DNA of 64,000 nt from Candidatus Nitrotoga sp. HW29 (GTDB lineage: Bacteria; Pseudomonadota; Gammaproteobacteria; Burkholderiales; Gallionellaceae): positions 1 through 64,000 of the forward strand of contig NZ_CAKMAA020000067.1 in the NCBI RefSeq assembly GCF_924101635.2. The letters are read 5' to 3'. Positions 9,500 through 18,577 of this stretch are shown here, piece by piece (the first letter of the stretch is position 1; the number at the start of each line of letters is the position of its first letter). A program made the translations under genes and the position numbers. The notes beneath the pieces were generated by a model. The model made no database searches. It saw only the letters and a program-made list of their open reading frames with translations, and was not told where the DNA came from.

Positions 9500-10099
9500 T
9501 TAAAGCTTCCGTAGAGCGCCTTCTAGTACAAGCATCGGAATAAAGCGGGGATTAAACGCTAACCATAGCCCAATTGGAGCCAAGGCGGGAAGAATAAGCG
9601 TGCCAAATTGGTAGCCTAGCGCAATCCCCTCAATCTTCCAGGCAGAGAACCCCGTTTGTTCTGATATGGTCGGCCCTGCGTCGACTGCAACTTGTTTAAG
9701 AAGGTCGAAACAGATTCCCCATGTCTGAAATGGTATCAACATTAATGCGCCAAGCACTAGCTTATGCCAGCGGATTGTTTCACTACCGGCGAGGAATAAG
9801 GCAACAAATAGTGGTAATCCGAAGCTATAGGTTAGCGGATTGACCTCCAGAACTAAGGCATATTCTCCCGCCGGCATTCCGGGAGCCGTACCAAGTTTCA
9901 GAGTAGTCGCGACATTTAGGATGCGCTGTGACCACTCTACTGACTCTATCCAGTTGGGGAATAGTGATTGCATGATCCATCCCGATAGCATGACGGCAGG
10001 GCCGTTGAACCATTCCGCCTTCCAGTACCAGAATCCTAGGCATACTGGCAGCCAGAAGGCGGCCTTCAACAAAAATTTGTACAGGGGATTACGCGTCAT
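9500..10099 (-). CDS. Exosortase H-associated membrane protein
   Basis: 199 residues with four to five hydrophobic segments (starting about residues 10-25, 80-105, 112-125 and 160-190). It overlaps the end of the exosortase H gene by 11 bp and is on the same strand, so the two are translationally linked. Its position and topology match the uncharacterised integral-membrane companion normally found beside XrtH. The exact role (folding, substrate presentation or processing) is unknown. I see no catalytic motif. Confidence 0.75.
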   Translation of the reverse strand: MTRNPLYKFLLKAAFWLPVCLGFWYWKAEWFNGPAVMLSGWIMQSLFPNWIESVEWSQRILNVATTLKLGTAPGMPAGEYALVLEVNPLTYSFGLPLFVALFLAGSETIRWHKLVLGALMLIPFQTWGICFDLLKQVAVDAGPTISEQTGFSAWKIEGIALGYQFGTLILPALAPIGLWLAFNPRFIPMLVLEGALRKL

Positions 10100-10586
10100 G
10101 GCGGGCAGGATTTTGAATCGGCATGGCGCGTACCCAAATCAGCCACACCACTAATACGTCCAGCATAATGAGTCCCTGCCACAGATAGAGGTGGGCAAAT
10201 TCAAAAGCGTCCATGCGCCATTGTCCCAAATAAAAGAGACTGATTATGCGCAGGATATTGGCGACCTGTACAGCAACTATGCCTATTACGAGGCCGAGCA
10301 ATTTATGCCGCCAGGGCGCAGGGAATGCGAGTATGGCCGCCGCCAGGACAATACAGGCTTCGACAGCGTTACATCCGGCCTCAATGGCGACGCCAAAGCC
10401 ATTGGATTGGCTCTGGATGACATTACCGTAAGTAATAATTTTTGGGTCGAACAGGGTAATGAGGGAAGCGCTGAAACCAGCCAGTGATGCAGCCCATGGA
10501 TGCACTAAAGCTTGACCGGGCGGAGTGAGTTCAAGTGCGAACAAGCCACCTAAAGTCAGTAGAAAAATGAGAAGAAATCGCAGCAT
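10089..10586 (-). CDS. xrtH: Exosortase H (IPTL-CTERM-specific transpeptidase/protease)
   Basis: 165 residues, mostly transmembrane. The three exosortase catalytic residues are visible in order: Cys72 in EAGCNAVEA, Arg113 in ANILRIISLFYLG and His132 in FEFAHLYLWQG. Exosortases cleave C-terminal sorting signals at the inner membrane and hand proteins to the surface. Its short length and an IPTL-type substrate directly downstream point to the XrtH class. It leads the minus-strand cassette XrtH, associated membrane protein, hydrolase. Confidence 0.88.
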   Translation of the reverse strand: MLRFLLIFLLTLGGLFALELTPPGQALVHPWAASLAGFSASLITLFDPKIITYGNVIQSQSNGFGVAIEAGCNAVEACIVLAAAILAFPAPWRHKLLGLVIGIVAVQVANILRIISLFYLGQWRMDAFEFAHLYLWQGLIMLDVLVVWLIWVRAMPIQNPARHDA

Positions 10587-10598
10587 GTATATTTATTC

Positions 10599-10707
10599 CG
10601 GATTGCCTACTAGGGTAGTGTGTCATTGAAGCATTGGAAGGCTTTCAATGAATATTATTAAAAATCCCATTGCTTTTATTGGATTCGTGCTTTTAATAGG
10701 CAATCCG
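10599..10707. repeat. 109-bp element bounded by inverted repeats (MITE-like or folded RNA)
   Basis: cggattgccta (10599-10609) pairs perfectly with taggcaatccg (10697-10707). Pairing extends outward through attc/gaat with a single bulged C. Inside is a second hairpin, cattgaagc...gctttcaatg, with one bulge. The element lies just upstream of xrtH. Whether it is a mobile miniature element or a regulatory leader cannot be told from one copy. Confidence 0.55.
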
Positions 10708-10816
10708 AATTTAATGAAGATTCATTTTTTTCGTTTTTAACGGTGCCACGAATACTACGATTAACTCGCCGTCCTGTCGACGAATTGTTGAACCGATGTA
10801 GCGGGGACATATGTTT

Positions 10817-10887
10817 CGATACTATTGGGTTGAATAACACTCTGATGGAAGCGTAAAGAGATGTCCAGGATTGCTGCAATAGTATCG
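10817..10887. promoter_or_regulatory. Inverted pair of CAATAGTATCG motifs upstream of xrtH
   Basis: cgatactattg (10817-10827) and caatagtatcg (10877-10887) are exact reverse complements 49 bp apart. The same word occurs at 9375-9385 upstream of the IPTL-CTERM hydrolase gene. A spaced operator for a regulator of the exosortase cassette is one explanation; a degenerate mobile-element end is another. Confidence 0.4.
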
Positions 10888-11040
10888 GAGCCAGATTTAC
10901 TTTCCGGCCTACGTAGTTGCTGATGAATACATGAGTTGCTTGGCACTCAATCTTTAATAAACCCACTTGCTGTAAAATGGTCGTTTGCCACTAGCGGGCA
11001 CCTTGTCACTCTCCGACAGAATATATCTGGAATACTGTGT

Positions 11041-12657
11041 ATGTTGCGATTAACTGAAGTTAAACTTCCTTTAAACCATCCTTATGATGATCTCAAGGCC
11101 GTGTTTTTAAAACGGCTGGGTATTAGCGCGGATGAGCTGATTGGCTACACAATATTTCGCCGCAGCTATGATGCTCGCAAGTCATCGGCTATCGTTTTTA
11201 CGTATACGCTGGATATTGAAGTCAAGAATGAAGCTGCATTGCTTCAGCGCTTGCAGGGTGACAGGCATATTTCGCGCACACCCGATACTAGCTACCATTT
11301 TGTAGCGCATGCGCCAGCCAACTTGACTTTTCGTCCAATTGTGATTGGTACCGGTCCCTGTGGAATATTTGCGGCCTTGATTTTAGCGCAAATGGGGTTT
11401 TGCCCGATTGTTCTGGAGCGCGGTAAAGCCGTGCGCGAGCGCACCAAAGACACTTTCGGTTTGTGGCGGCAAAAAATACTCAATCCAGAATCCAACGTGC
11501 AGTTTGGCGAAGGGGGGGCAGGAACATTTTCTGACGGTAAGCTGCACAGCCAAATTAAAGACCCCAAACACTACGGTCGCAAGGTTCTCACGGAGTTCGT
11601 CAAGGCGGGTGCTCCGGAGGAAATTCTTTACGTCAGCAAGCCGCATATTGGCACGTTTCGGTTGGTGGGGATGGTGGAAGAAATGCGCGCGAATATCGAA
11701 GCCCTGGGCGGAGAAATTCGTTTTCAGAGCAAGGTTGAGGATATCGTCATAGATAATGGGCGGGTTAGGGGTGTTGTGCTGGGTAGTGGCGAACTCATTG
11801 CCAGCGATCATGTCGTGCTCGCTGTTGGACATAGTGCGCGCGATACCTTTCATATGTTGTATCGGCACGGTGTGTACATGGAGGCCAAACCATTCTCCAT
11901 CGGTTTTCGCATCGAACATCCGCAGCCACTGATTGATCGTTGCCGCTTTGGCAAGAATGCTGGTAACCCGCTGCTGGGCGCTGCCGATTACAAGCTGGTG
12001 CATCATTGCGATAATGGCCGTTCAGTTTACAGTTTCTGCATGTGTCCGGGCGGTACCGTGGTAGCGGCAGCTTCCGAGGAAGGTCGCGTTGTTACCAATG
12101 GTATGAGCCAGTATTCGCGCAATGAGCGCAATGCCAATAGCGGGATTGTTGTGGGTATTACTCCCGCTGATTATCCGGGAAGTCCATTGGCCGGCATTGA
12201 GTTGCAACGGTACTGGGAAGCGCGTGCCTTTGAATTGGGCGGCAGCAATTACTATGCACCGGCACAAAAAGTGGGTGATTTTCTCGCGGGTCGGCCCTCG
12301 ACCACGCTTGGTTCTGTTGTGCCGTCTTATGCACCGGGTGTACGTTTATGCGATCTTTCTACATCGTTGCCGGATTACGCTATCACAGCGATTAGAGAAG
12401 CTATTCCGGCATTCGAAAAACAGCTTAAAGGGTTTGCCATGTTTGATGCCATGCTTACCGGCGTGGAAACACGAACCTCTTCGCCTGTACGCATCAAGCG
12501 GCGTGAAGATTTCCAAAGTCTGAATGTCTCAGGGCTCTATCCGGCAGGTGAAGGCGCGGGTTATGCAGGCGGCATACTTTCCGCTGCAGTAGACGGCATA
12601 CAGGTCGCTGAAGCGGTGGCATTGAGCATGATCCAGTGTGGAAAATACGGAATTTAA
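11041..12657 (+). CDS. FAD-dependent dehydrogenase (COG2509-like)
   Basis: 538 residues from the ATG at 11041, chosen because the upstream in-frame extension to 10936 has no family character while MLRLTEVKLPLNHPYDDL is the usual N-terminus. Residues ~1-95 form the small N-terminal domain. The FAD/NAD(P) fold starts at IVIGTGPCGIFAALILAQMG (GxGxxG), followed by LERG and the flavin motif QFGEGGAGTFSDGKL. The C-terminal YPAGEGAGYAGGI motif closes the FAD site. Proteins of this family are annotated as uncharacterised FAD-dependent dehydrogenases; the substrate is not known. It is followed by murJ 69 bp later. Confidence 0.9.
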   Translation: MLRLTEVKLPLNHPYDDLKAVFLKRLGISADELIGYTIFRRSYDARKSSAIVFTYTLDIEVKNEAALLQRLQGDRHISRTPDTSYHFVAHAPANLTFRPIVIGTGPCGIFAALILAQMGFCPIVLERGKAVRERTKDTFGLWRQKILNPESNVQFGEGGAGTFSDGKLHSQIKDPKHYGRKVLTEFVKAGAPEEILYVSKPHIGTFRLVGMVEEMRANIEALGGEIRFQSKVEDIVIDNGRVRGVVLGSGELIASDHVVLAVGHSARDTFHMLYRHGVYMEAKPFSIGFRIEHPQPLIDRCRFGKNAGNPLLGAADYKLVHHCDNGRSVYSFCMCPGGTVVAAASEEGRVVTNGMSQYSRNERNANSGIVVGITPADYPGSPLAGIELQRYWEARAFELGGSNYYAPAQKVGDFLAGRPSTTLGSVVPSYAPGVRLCDLSTSLPDYAITAIREAIPAFEKQLKGFAMFDAMLTGVETRTSSPVRIKRREDFQSLNVSGLYPAGEGAGYAGGILSAAVDGIQVAEAVALSMIQCGKYGI

Positions 12658-12726
12658 ATCTAGAAAATTTTTAGATTTATGAAATAATATATTGATTAAA
12701 TTACATGTATTGAAAACTGATCATAA

Positions 12727-14262
12727 ATGAATCTGCTTAAAGCTCTTGGTACCATAGGCAGCTTTACGCTGGCTTCGCGCATCCTTGGCATAATCCGTGA
12801 CATATTAGTTGCGCGTGTTTTTGGTGCGGGTATGGCGACTGATGCCTTCTTCGTCGCCTTTAAGCTGCCTAATTTGTTGCGCCGCTTATTTGCAGAAGGG
12901 GCATTCTCCCAAGCCTTCGTGCCAATTTTGAGTGAATATAAAAACCGCCGTGGGCATGAGGAAACCAAGCTGTTGGTCGATCATGTGACCACATTGCTGG
13001 CAATGATCTTGTTCATGGTTACGCTTATCGGCATCGTTGCTGCGCCGATTTTGATCTATATTAGTGCGCCGGGTTTCGTCGCTATGCCGAAGAAATTTGA
13101 TCTGACCGTGCAGTTGCTACGCGTTTCTTCTCCTTACATATTTTTTATTTCGCTGGTCGCGATGGCGTCGGGAATACTCAATACCTACAATAAATTTTGG
13201 GTGCCTGCATTTACCCCTATTTTGCTCAACGTGTGTTTTATCGGCGCTGCGCTGTGGCTGGCTCCCTATTTTGAACCACCTATCATGGCGCTGGCATGGG
13301 CGGTATTCGTAGCTGGATTTGTGCAACTTGCATTCCAGCTGCCATTTCTTAAAAAAATCGGCTTGCTGCCAACCCTGCGCCTCAATTTAAAAGATGCGGG
13401 TGTATGGCGCATCATCAAACAAATGGGGCCGGCGGTATTTGGTGTTTCGATTAGTCAGATCAGTCTTATTATTAACACCATCTTCGCTTCGTTTCTGGTG
13501 GCGGGTAGCGTATCCTGGCTTTATTACGCCGACCGTCTGATGGAATTTCCATCCGGCGTATTGGGTGCGGCAATTGCCACTATTCTGTTGCCCTCGCTAT
13601 CCAAACATTACGCTGATGGTCATTCGACAGAGTATTCCAAGTTGCTCGACTGGGGGTTACGCCTGACTTTTATGCTGACCCTGCCCGCGGCGCTTGCGCT
13701 AGGCATGATTGCAGTGCCACTTTTGGCAACCTTCTTTCAGCATGGTGCATTTACTGCACACGATGTGCTTATGACGCGCAACGCGCTGGTTGGTTACAGC
13801 GTTGGCTTGATTGGCATTCTCTCCGTGAAGGTGCTGGCACCGGGCTTCTATGCACGCCAGGATATCAGGACCCCGGTGAAAATCGGCATCATCACCTTGT
13901 TTGCTACCCAAGCGATGAACCTGCTGTTTATTGGCTGGCTACAGCACGCAGGGTTGGCGCTGGCTATCGGTCTTGGTTCTTGTCTTAACTCCGCCATTCT
14001 GTTCTACCTGCTGCGCAAACGTGATATCTACCAGCCAGAACCTGGCTGGGGAAAGTTTCTCGCCAAGCTGGGTGTGGCAATGCTGGTATTGGGCTTGACG
14101 CTCTGGTTTGGTATGGGGGGTGAACAAAGCTGGCTCACCAGCGGCGGCTGGATGCGTATCTGGCGGTTAACCGGTTTGGTAGTGATGGGCATGACGGTGT
14201 ATTTCGCCGTACTATGGATGCTCGGTTTTCGGCTTAAAGATTTTTCAAGGCGTGGGGTATGA
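12727..14262 (+). CDS. murJ: Lipid II flippase MurJ (MviN)
   Basis: 511 residues with about 14 hydrophobic helices. The N-terminus is diagnostic: ALGTIGSFTLASRILGIIRD, then MATDAFFVAFKLPNLLRRLFAEGAFSQAFVP. The arginines in SRILGIIRD and NLLRRLFAEG match conserved cavity residues of the MOP-superfamily flippase. It moves undecaprenyl-linked lipid II across the inner membrane for peptidoglycan synthesis. The length is typical (~510). Confidence 0.96.
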   Translation: MNLLKALGTIGSFTLASRILGIIRDILVARVFGAGMATDAFFVAFKLPNLLRRLFAEGAFSQAFVPILSEYKNRRGHEETKLLVDHVTTLLAMILFMVTLIGIVAAPILIYISAPGFVAMPKKFDLTVQLLRVSSPYIFFISLVAMASGILNTYNKFWVPAFTPILLNVCFIGAALWLAPYFEPPIMALAWAVFVAGFVQLAFQLPFLKKIGLLPTLRLNLKDAGVWRIIKQMGPAVFGVSISQISLIINTIFASFLVAGSVSWLYYADRLMEFPSGVLGAAIATILLPSLSKHYADGHSTEYSKLLDWGLRLTFMLTLPAALALGMIAVPLLATFFQHGAFTAHDVLMTRNALVGYSVGLIGILSVKVLAPGFYARQDIRTPVKIGIITLFATQAMNLLFIGWLQHAGLALAIGLGSCLNSAILFYLLRKRDIYQPEPGWGKFLAKLGVAMLVLGLTLWFGMGGEQSWLTSGGWMRIWRLTGLVVMGMTVYFAVLWMLGFRLKDFSRRGV

Positions 14263-14406
14263 ATAGGATATAGAGTAGGGTGGTGGATTTTGCTCGGCCA
14301 TTGGAGCTTTCTACAGAAAAAAACTTTACCTGCTGATATTCGAACCCATCTTTTTGAGAAGTGCGCAGCTAATAAGAAGTTTGTATGTAATATTAAGGAA
14401 ATGTGA

Positions 14407-15417
14407 ATGACGAACCTTATTTTTGAGCTGGTTATGATGCTTCTTATTATTCTGGCTGCTTCTGAACTCTTTACGAATGCATTAGAGCATCTGGGTGAGC
14501 AACTAAAAATATCGGAAGGCGTGACCGGTTCCGTGTTTGCTGCTATTGGAACGGCTTTGCCTGAAACAATGGTCCCACTGCTCGCATTATTCGCCGGTAC
14601 GAAAAATATCAATATTAATGAAGAAATTGGTGTCGGTGCTATTCTGGGTGCCCCTCTAATGCTATCAACACTCACTACCTGCCTTATGGTATTTGCCATT
14701 CTTCATCGGCGTGGATTCAATGGTCATGTTCGGCCGGAACGTAGTGGTTTCATACGTGATCTAAATTTTTTTCTGTTTGCTTTTATTCTTGCCGCTGTGG
14801 CGATGTACATTCCGCAGGAGGCGCGCATCCTCCGTGGCGCGTTAAGTATTGCACTGGTTATCACCTATTTCGTTTATATTTTACTTACGTTGCGCGCTTC
14901 GGAAAAACTGGTTGAGGATGGACATGGCACGGCGGCTGAAGGCAAAATGTTCTTTGCCAGGCTTGGGTTGCCGACTAATCTATGGACTATTTTGCTGCAA
15001 TTGGGAATCGGGTTGGCACTATTGATTTTTGGTGCCAAGGGATTTATTCACGGTATCGAGGGGGCTTCTCACATTTTGGGTATTTCTGCATTGTTGTTAT
15101 CGCTGCTTATTATCCCGATAGCGACCGAGCTTCCCGAAAAAGTAAACAGTATTTTATGGATTCGGCGTGGTAAAGATACCTTGGCTTTCGGAAACATTAC
15201 GGGGGCAATGGTGTTTCAAGGAACGTTGTTGCCTGCTATTGGAATTATGCTAACGCCTTGGCAACCACGTATAGAAGTGTTGGCCGGTGTGCTGATTACC
15301 TTGATTGCTGCCGCGTGGCTCCGGTTCCATGCACGTTCAGGCGGATTACCGGTGTGGGCGCTACTTTTAAATGGCGGCCTTTACATTATCTTTCTCGCGA
15401 TCACATTATCGCGATAG
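14407..15417 (+). CDS. Sodium/calcium exchanger-family (CaCA) membrane antiporter
   Basis: 336 residues, about 10 transmembrane helices. Two inverted alpha repeats are visible: GSVFAAIGTALPETMVPLLAL (~40-60) and LLSLLIIPIATELPEKVNSI (~230-250), each with the acidic residue after G/A-T-x-LPE that binds cations in the CaCA superfamily. It would exchange Na+ or H+ against Ca2+ or another cation. A roughly 50-residue cytoplasmic-type segment separates the halves. It stands alone between murJ and tatD. Ion specificity cannot be read from the sequence. Confidence 0.85.
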   Translation: MTNLIFELVMMLLIILAASELFTNALEHLGEQLKISEGVTGSVFAAIGTALPETMVPLLALFAGTKNININEEIGVGAILGAPLMLSTLTTCLMVFAILHRRGFNGHVRPERSGFIRDLNFFLFAFILAAVAMYIPQEARILRGALSIALVITYFVYILLTLRASEKLVEDGHGTAAEGKMFFARLGLPTNLWTILLQLGIGLALLIFGAKGFIHGIEGASHILGISALLLSLLIIPIATELPEKVNSILWIRRGKDTLAFGNITGAMVFQGTLLPAIGIMLTPWQPRIEVLAGVLITLIAAAWLRFHARSGGLPVWALLLNGGLYIIFLAITLSR

Positions 15418-15472
15418 AGCCATAATAATTGGCTGTGCAAATCGTAATTTGCTGTCTTTTAAGCCGCGATGT

Positions 15473-16243
15473 TCATGTTTCAGAATTTAAGAATAAACGG
15501 CGGAAATTTGTCGTAGTAGCGTGTCCCACCTCTGCAAGAGAAATACCACGTAATTTCGCTATTTCTTCCGCCACATGCTTAACATAGGCGGGTTGGTTGA
15601 GTTTGCCGCGATAGGGCGCGGGGGCGAGATAGGGTGAGTCAGTTTCAATCAATATGCGTTCAAGTGGGATACGCTGCGCTACTTCTTTCAATAAAGTGGC
15701 ATTTTTGAAAGTAACGATACCGGAAAAAGAAATGTAGAAGTTCATTTCAATCGCTGCTAGCGCGACTTCAAGGCTTTCGGTAAAACAGTGCATGACGCCG
15801 CCAATTTCGGCAGCACCTTCTTCAGCCATAATGCGCAGGGTGTCCTGTGCCGCTTCACGGGTGTGAATAATGAGCGGTTTGCGACACTCGCGCGCAGCGC
15901 GAATATGGGTGCGGAAACGCACACGTTGCCACTCCAGGTCACCTTTTAAACGAAAATAATCAAGACCCGTTTCTCCGATAGCAATGATTTTAGGGTGTTG
16001 TGCCAGTTGTACCAGGAGCGCTTGTGTTGGCTCAGTATCGGATTCATGGTCTGGGTGCACACCAACCGAAGCATAAATGTGCTCATACTGCTCCGAGAGT
16101 AATTGAATTTGTGGGAAGTCTTCTAAATTTACCGAAACGCACAGCGCGTGAGAAATTTCGTTCTGGCGCATGTTTGCCAAAACTTCATCGAAGATTGCGG
16201 TTAATGCCGGGAAATTGATGTGACAATGCGAATCTATAAACAT
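15473..16243 (-). CDS. TatD-family metal-dependent DNase
   Basis: 256 residues, amidohydrolase-like TIM barrel. Metal-binding motifs appear in order: FIDSHCHINF, the glutamate in IGETGLDYF, the histidine in IIHTREA, GGVMHCFTES, and ETDSPYLAPAPYRGKLNQP. TatD enzymes are Mg2+-dependent 3'-5' exonucleases. It follows holB on the same strand (52 bp gap), the common holB-tatD arrangement. Confidence 0.93.
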   Translation of the reverse strand: MFIDSHCHINFPALTAIFDEVLANMRQNEISHALCVSVNLEDFPQIQLLSEQYEHIYASVGVHPDHESDTEPTQALLVQLAQHPKIIAIGETGLDYFRLKGDLEWQRVRFRTHIRAARECRKPLIIHTREAAQDTLRIMAEEGAAEIGGVMHCFTESLEVALAAIEMNFYISFSGIVTFKNATLLKEVAQRIPLERILIETDSPYLAPAPYRGKLNQPAYVKHVAEEIAKLRGISLAEVGHATTTNFRRLFLNSET

Positions 16244-16295
16244 AAAATATTATTGAGTAAAAAATTATTATGGTGCGCTTAGTGATCATCCAGTG

Positions 16296-17381
16296 TCATA
16301 CATTGGCTTCCAACATCATGTGCCGGTAAGACAGCAGGATAGATTCAAATAATAGTTTGGGGTTCAAAGGATGCAACGCCTCACGTTTTGCAATTATTAG
16401 CTCATTTTGATAGCGTAGCAGATTAAACATGGCAATATTATCTGATAAATTTTTTATTAAATCAAAAAGATAAGGATGGTATCTAACTTTCCCTGTGAGC
16501 TTTGCGCTGCCTAAATCATAGCACCATTGCTGTAGCCAATGGATGACGTGAATGGGTTCTACGCGTTGTAATTGTTCGGCCAAAACAAAGACATCAAATT
16601 GGGCGGGCTGTCTGATCTCCTGCAAAAAAAGACTGTATTCACTTTCCCCTATAGCTTCTTCAGCCAGGCGTGCCGCTAGTAAGGGAGCAAAGCCAGCCCG
16701 TGCTAATGTTGCCACCGGATTGGTATATTTCCGTTGTTGCAACCAGGTAGAACTGGTCTCGAGCGCAGGCATTGGAGCAGTGAGAGCCAGGCAGCGGCTT
16801 ACAATGGTGGGCAGCAATTGCTGCGGCTTATGGCTAACCAAAATTATCAGCATCTGCTCAGGTGGTTCTTCCAGCATTTTGAGCAAGGCATTCGCTGCAT
16901 TGGTATTCATTGTTTCTGCGGGATAAATCAGCACTACACGAGGGCCACCCTGATGGGTGGATAGATTGACGAAATTTGCGAGTGAGCGCACTTGATGTAT
17001 AGAAATTTCTTTGCTCGGTTTTTTTCCTTTCTTCTGTTGCTCGTCAAGAACTTCTTCAGCGATTCTTTTGGTCCAATTCTTCAATGTCAAAGACGCTTGG
17101 GTTTCGTTGGATTCTTGCATTTCGATCGAGTGCGCGCCCGATAGCAGCAAACGAAAATCAGGGTGAGTACCTTGTTCAAACCAGCGACAGGAAGCGCAAT
17201 CTAGGCAAGCCAACTGGCTACCCAATGATTTCTTACATAGTAATGCGCGGGCGAGATTAATGGCAAAATCTAACTTACCTATTCCTTGCGGCCCTTTCAA
17301 TAAAATTGCGTGCGGTAAACGTGCACGCAATTCGATCCAGCGTTGCCAAAGTTCATCTTGCCATTCGTATAGTTCATTCAT
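16296..17381 (-). CDS. holB: DNA polymerase III subunit delta' (clamp loader)
   Basis: 361 residues. AAA+ clamp-loader fold: the P-loop region reads ILLKGPQGIGKLDFA, a zinc module follows (CLDCASCRWFEQGTHPDF), and the VVLIYPAETMNTNAANALLKMLEEPP and SRCLAL (SRC) motifs are present. The degenerate P-loop is normal for delta', which does not hydrolyse ATP. A lysine-rich insertion (EQQKKGKKPSKEISI) lies near residue 115. It functions with DnaX and HolA to load the beta clamp. Confidence 0.94.
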   Translation of the reverse strand: MNELYEWQDELWQRWIELRARLPHAILLKGPQGIGKLDFAINLARALLCKKSLGSQLACLDCASCRWFEQGTHPDFRLLLSGAHSIEMQESNETQASLTLKNWTKRIAEEVLDEQQKKGKKPSKEISIHQVRSLANFVNLSTHQGGPRVVLIYPAETMNTNAANALLKMLEEPPEQMLIILVSHKPQQLLPTIVSRCLALTAPMPALETSSTWLQQRKYTNPVATLARAGFAPLLAARLAEEAIGESEYSLFLQEIRQPAQFDVFVLAEQLQRVEPIHVIHWLQQWCYDLGSAKLTGKVRYHPYLFDLIKNLSDNIAMFNLLRYQNELIIAKREALHPLNPKLLFESILLSYRHMMLEANV

Positions 17382-17597
17382 TAATAAATAATAACTGGTT
17401 TGATTTTTAAGCGTATTGGTTAACGTCGATTATCAAAAATTATGCGGTAAGTTAATATCCAAACATCGCCATTGATGCTGTCGTTATTTGGAGTGTGTAA
17501 AAAAAAGAGTATAGGTATATTGCGGATAGTGCAGCTTTGATGAGTATTGGATGAGGCTAGCAGTAGGGCTGTATTATCCTTACATGCTTCAGTATGT

Positions 17598-18575
17598 TCA
17601 TTGCCCTCTGTAGCGAACTGAATCGGCGACCTGCATTACTGTGCGTGGAGGGACTTCACCAACCACCGTTACTAAATAATCGCCCTTTTCTCTACTGTAG
17701 ACATGGATTGCCCCCCGGTTGGACAGGCCAAGTTTTCTATTAAAATGATTTCCCAATGTTTCGATAAACACTGAGATGCCAGCCAATCCGTCGGAAAATA
17801 CAAAATGGATCGCATCTGTCTTTTTACCGGGCAGTGGGCGACGCACTTCCATGATTTTCTTAAAACCAGAAGGAATGGCAACGATTTTCCAATCGTTCGT
17901 TGCAGTCTGTGTGATGGTTTCAGATGGCGTGGTGAAATGAGATTGCTGCTGTAAGGTGGTAGTGGGTTGTCCTGTTATCTCCTGCATACGCTCAATGTCA
18001 CCGCCTATTTTTAGCTGGATAAAAGTGTATTGCTCCACCATCTGTCTACGTTCGTCCAGCACGACAGCTTTTAACAGCAGACCGGAATCCTTGTGTGCCC
18101 ACATTTTATGAGCATAGCGCAGCGTATCTTTAGGCTGGAACACGATAGCTTGAGTATCAAAACCGGCGATGCGTGCCTGCTCGGCGGTATGAATCAAGTA
18201 ATTCTCGTTAAGCGCGGATAGTTGTTCCGGTAGCAGAGCGGGGAAACTTTTACCGCTATATTGCCTTTCGACTTGCACGGTTTTATGGTCACCCAAATAC
18301 CATAAAATTTCTTTGTTATTACGGATGAACTCACGACGCGGGCCTTCCAGGCTTTCAAGTTTCTCGTGCTCACCGTTTTGGTCGGAAATGTGAGTAATCC
18401 GCGCGGTCTCCATATTACCGTTATGCTGGTATACAAAAGTCCCACTGTAATCGGTTCGATGTGTAGCAAAAGCAATAGTTTGTAGCCAATCTATATCAAC
18501 CTGCCTGCCAGAGTCGGCGAATGCGGGAGCGACGGTAAAAAATGAAACCACGATCAGCGCACATCTGGCCTTCAT
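17598..18575 (-). CDS. rseB: Sigma-E regulatory protein RseB/MucB
   Basis: 325 residues with a cleavable signal peptide (VVSFFTVAPAFA). The large domain motif GTFVYQHNGNMETARITH and the small C-terminal domain are typical of RseB, a periplasmic protein that binds the anti-sigma factor RseA and senses lipid or lipoprotein stress. It starts 2 bp after the rseA stop and is the last gene of rpoE-rseA-rseB. No mucD/degP protease follows; holB is next, 216 bp away. Confidence 0.93.
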   Translation of the reverse strand: MKARCALIVVSFFTVAPAFADSGRQVDIDWLQTIAFATHRTDYSGTFVYQHNGNMETARITHISDQNGEHEKLESLEGPRREFIRNNKEILWYLGDHKTVQVERQYSGKSFPALLPEQLSALNENYLIHTAEQARIAGFDTQAIVFQPKDTLRYAHKMWAHKDSGLLLKAVVLDERRQMVEQYTFIQLKIGGDIERMQEITGQPTTTLQQQSHFTTPSETITQTATNDWKIVAIPSGFKKIMEVRRPLPGKKTDAIHFVFSDGLAGISVFIETLGNHFNRKLGLSNRGAIHVYSREKGDYLVTVVGEVPPRTVMQVADSVRYRGQ

Positions 18576-18577
18576 GG

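Larger units (their letters stand above)
10587..11040. other. 454-bp intergenic region with nested inverted repeats
   Basis: Divergent region between xrtH and the FAD-dehydrogenase gene. It contains two separate 11-bp perfect inverted repeats (10599-10609/10697-10707 and 10817-10827/10877-10887) and a 16-bp word, atactacgattaactc (10752-10767), repeated at 5792-5807. No gene is credible here. Confidence 0.6.

Noticed and set aside
11383-12006. 207-codon minus-strand frame inside the FAD-dehydrogenase gene
   Set aside because: Antisense shadow of a gene with strong FAD motifs.
14028-14699. 223-codon minus-strand frame spanning the murJ end and the antiporter start
   Set aside because: Overlaps two well-supported plus-strand genes and shows no motif.
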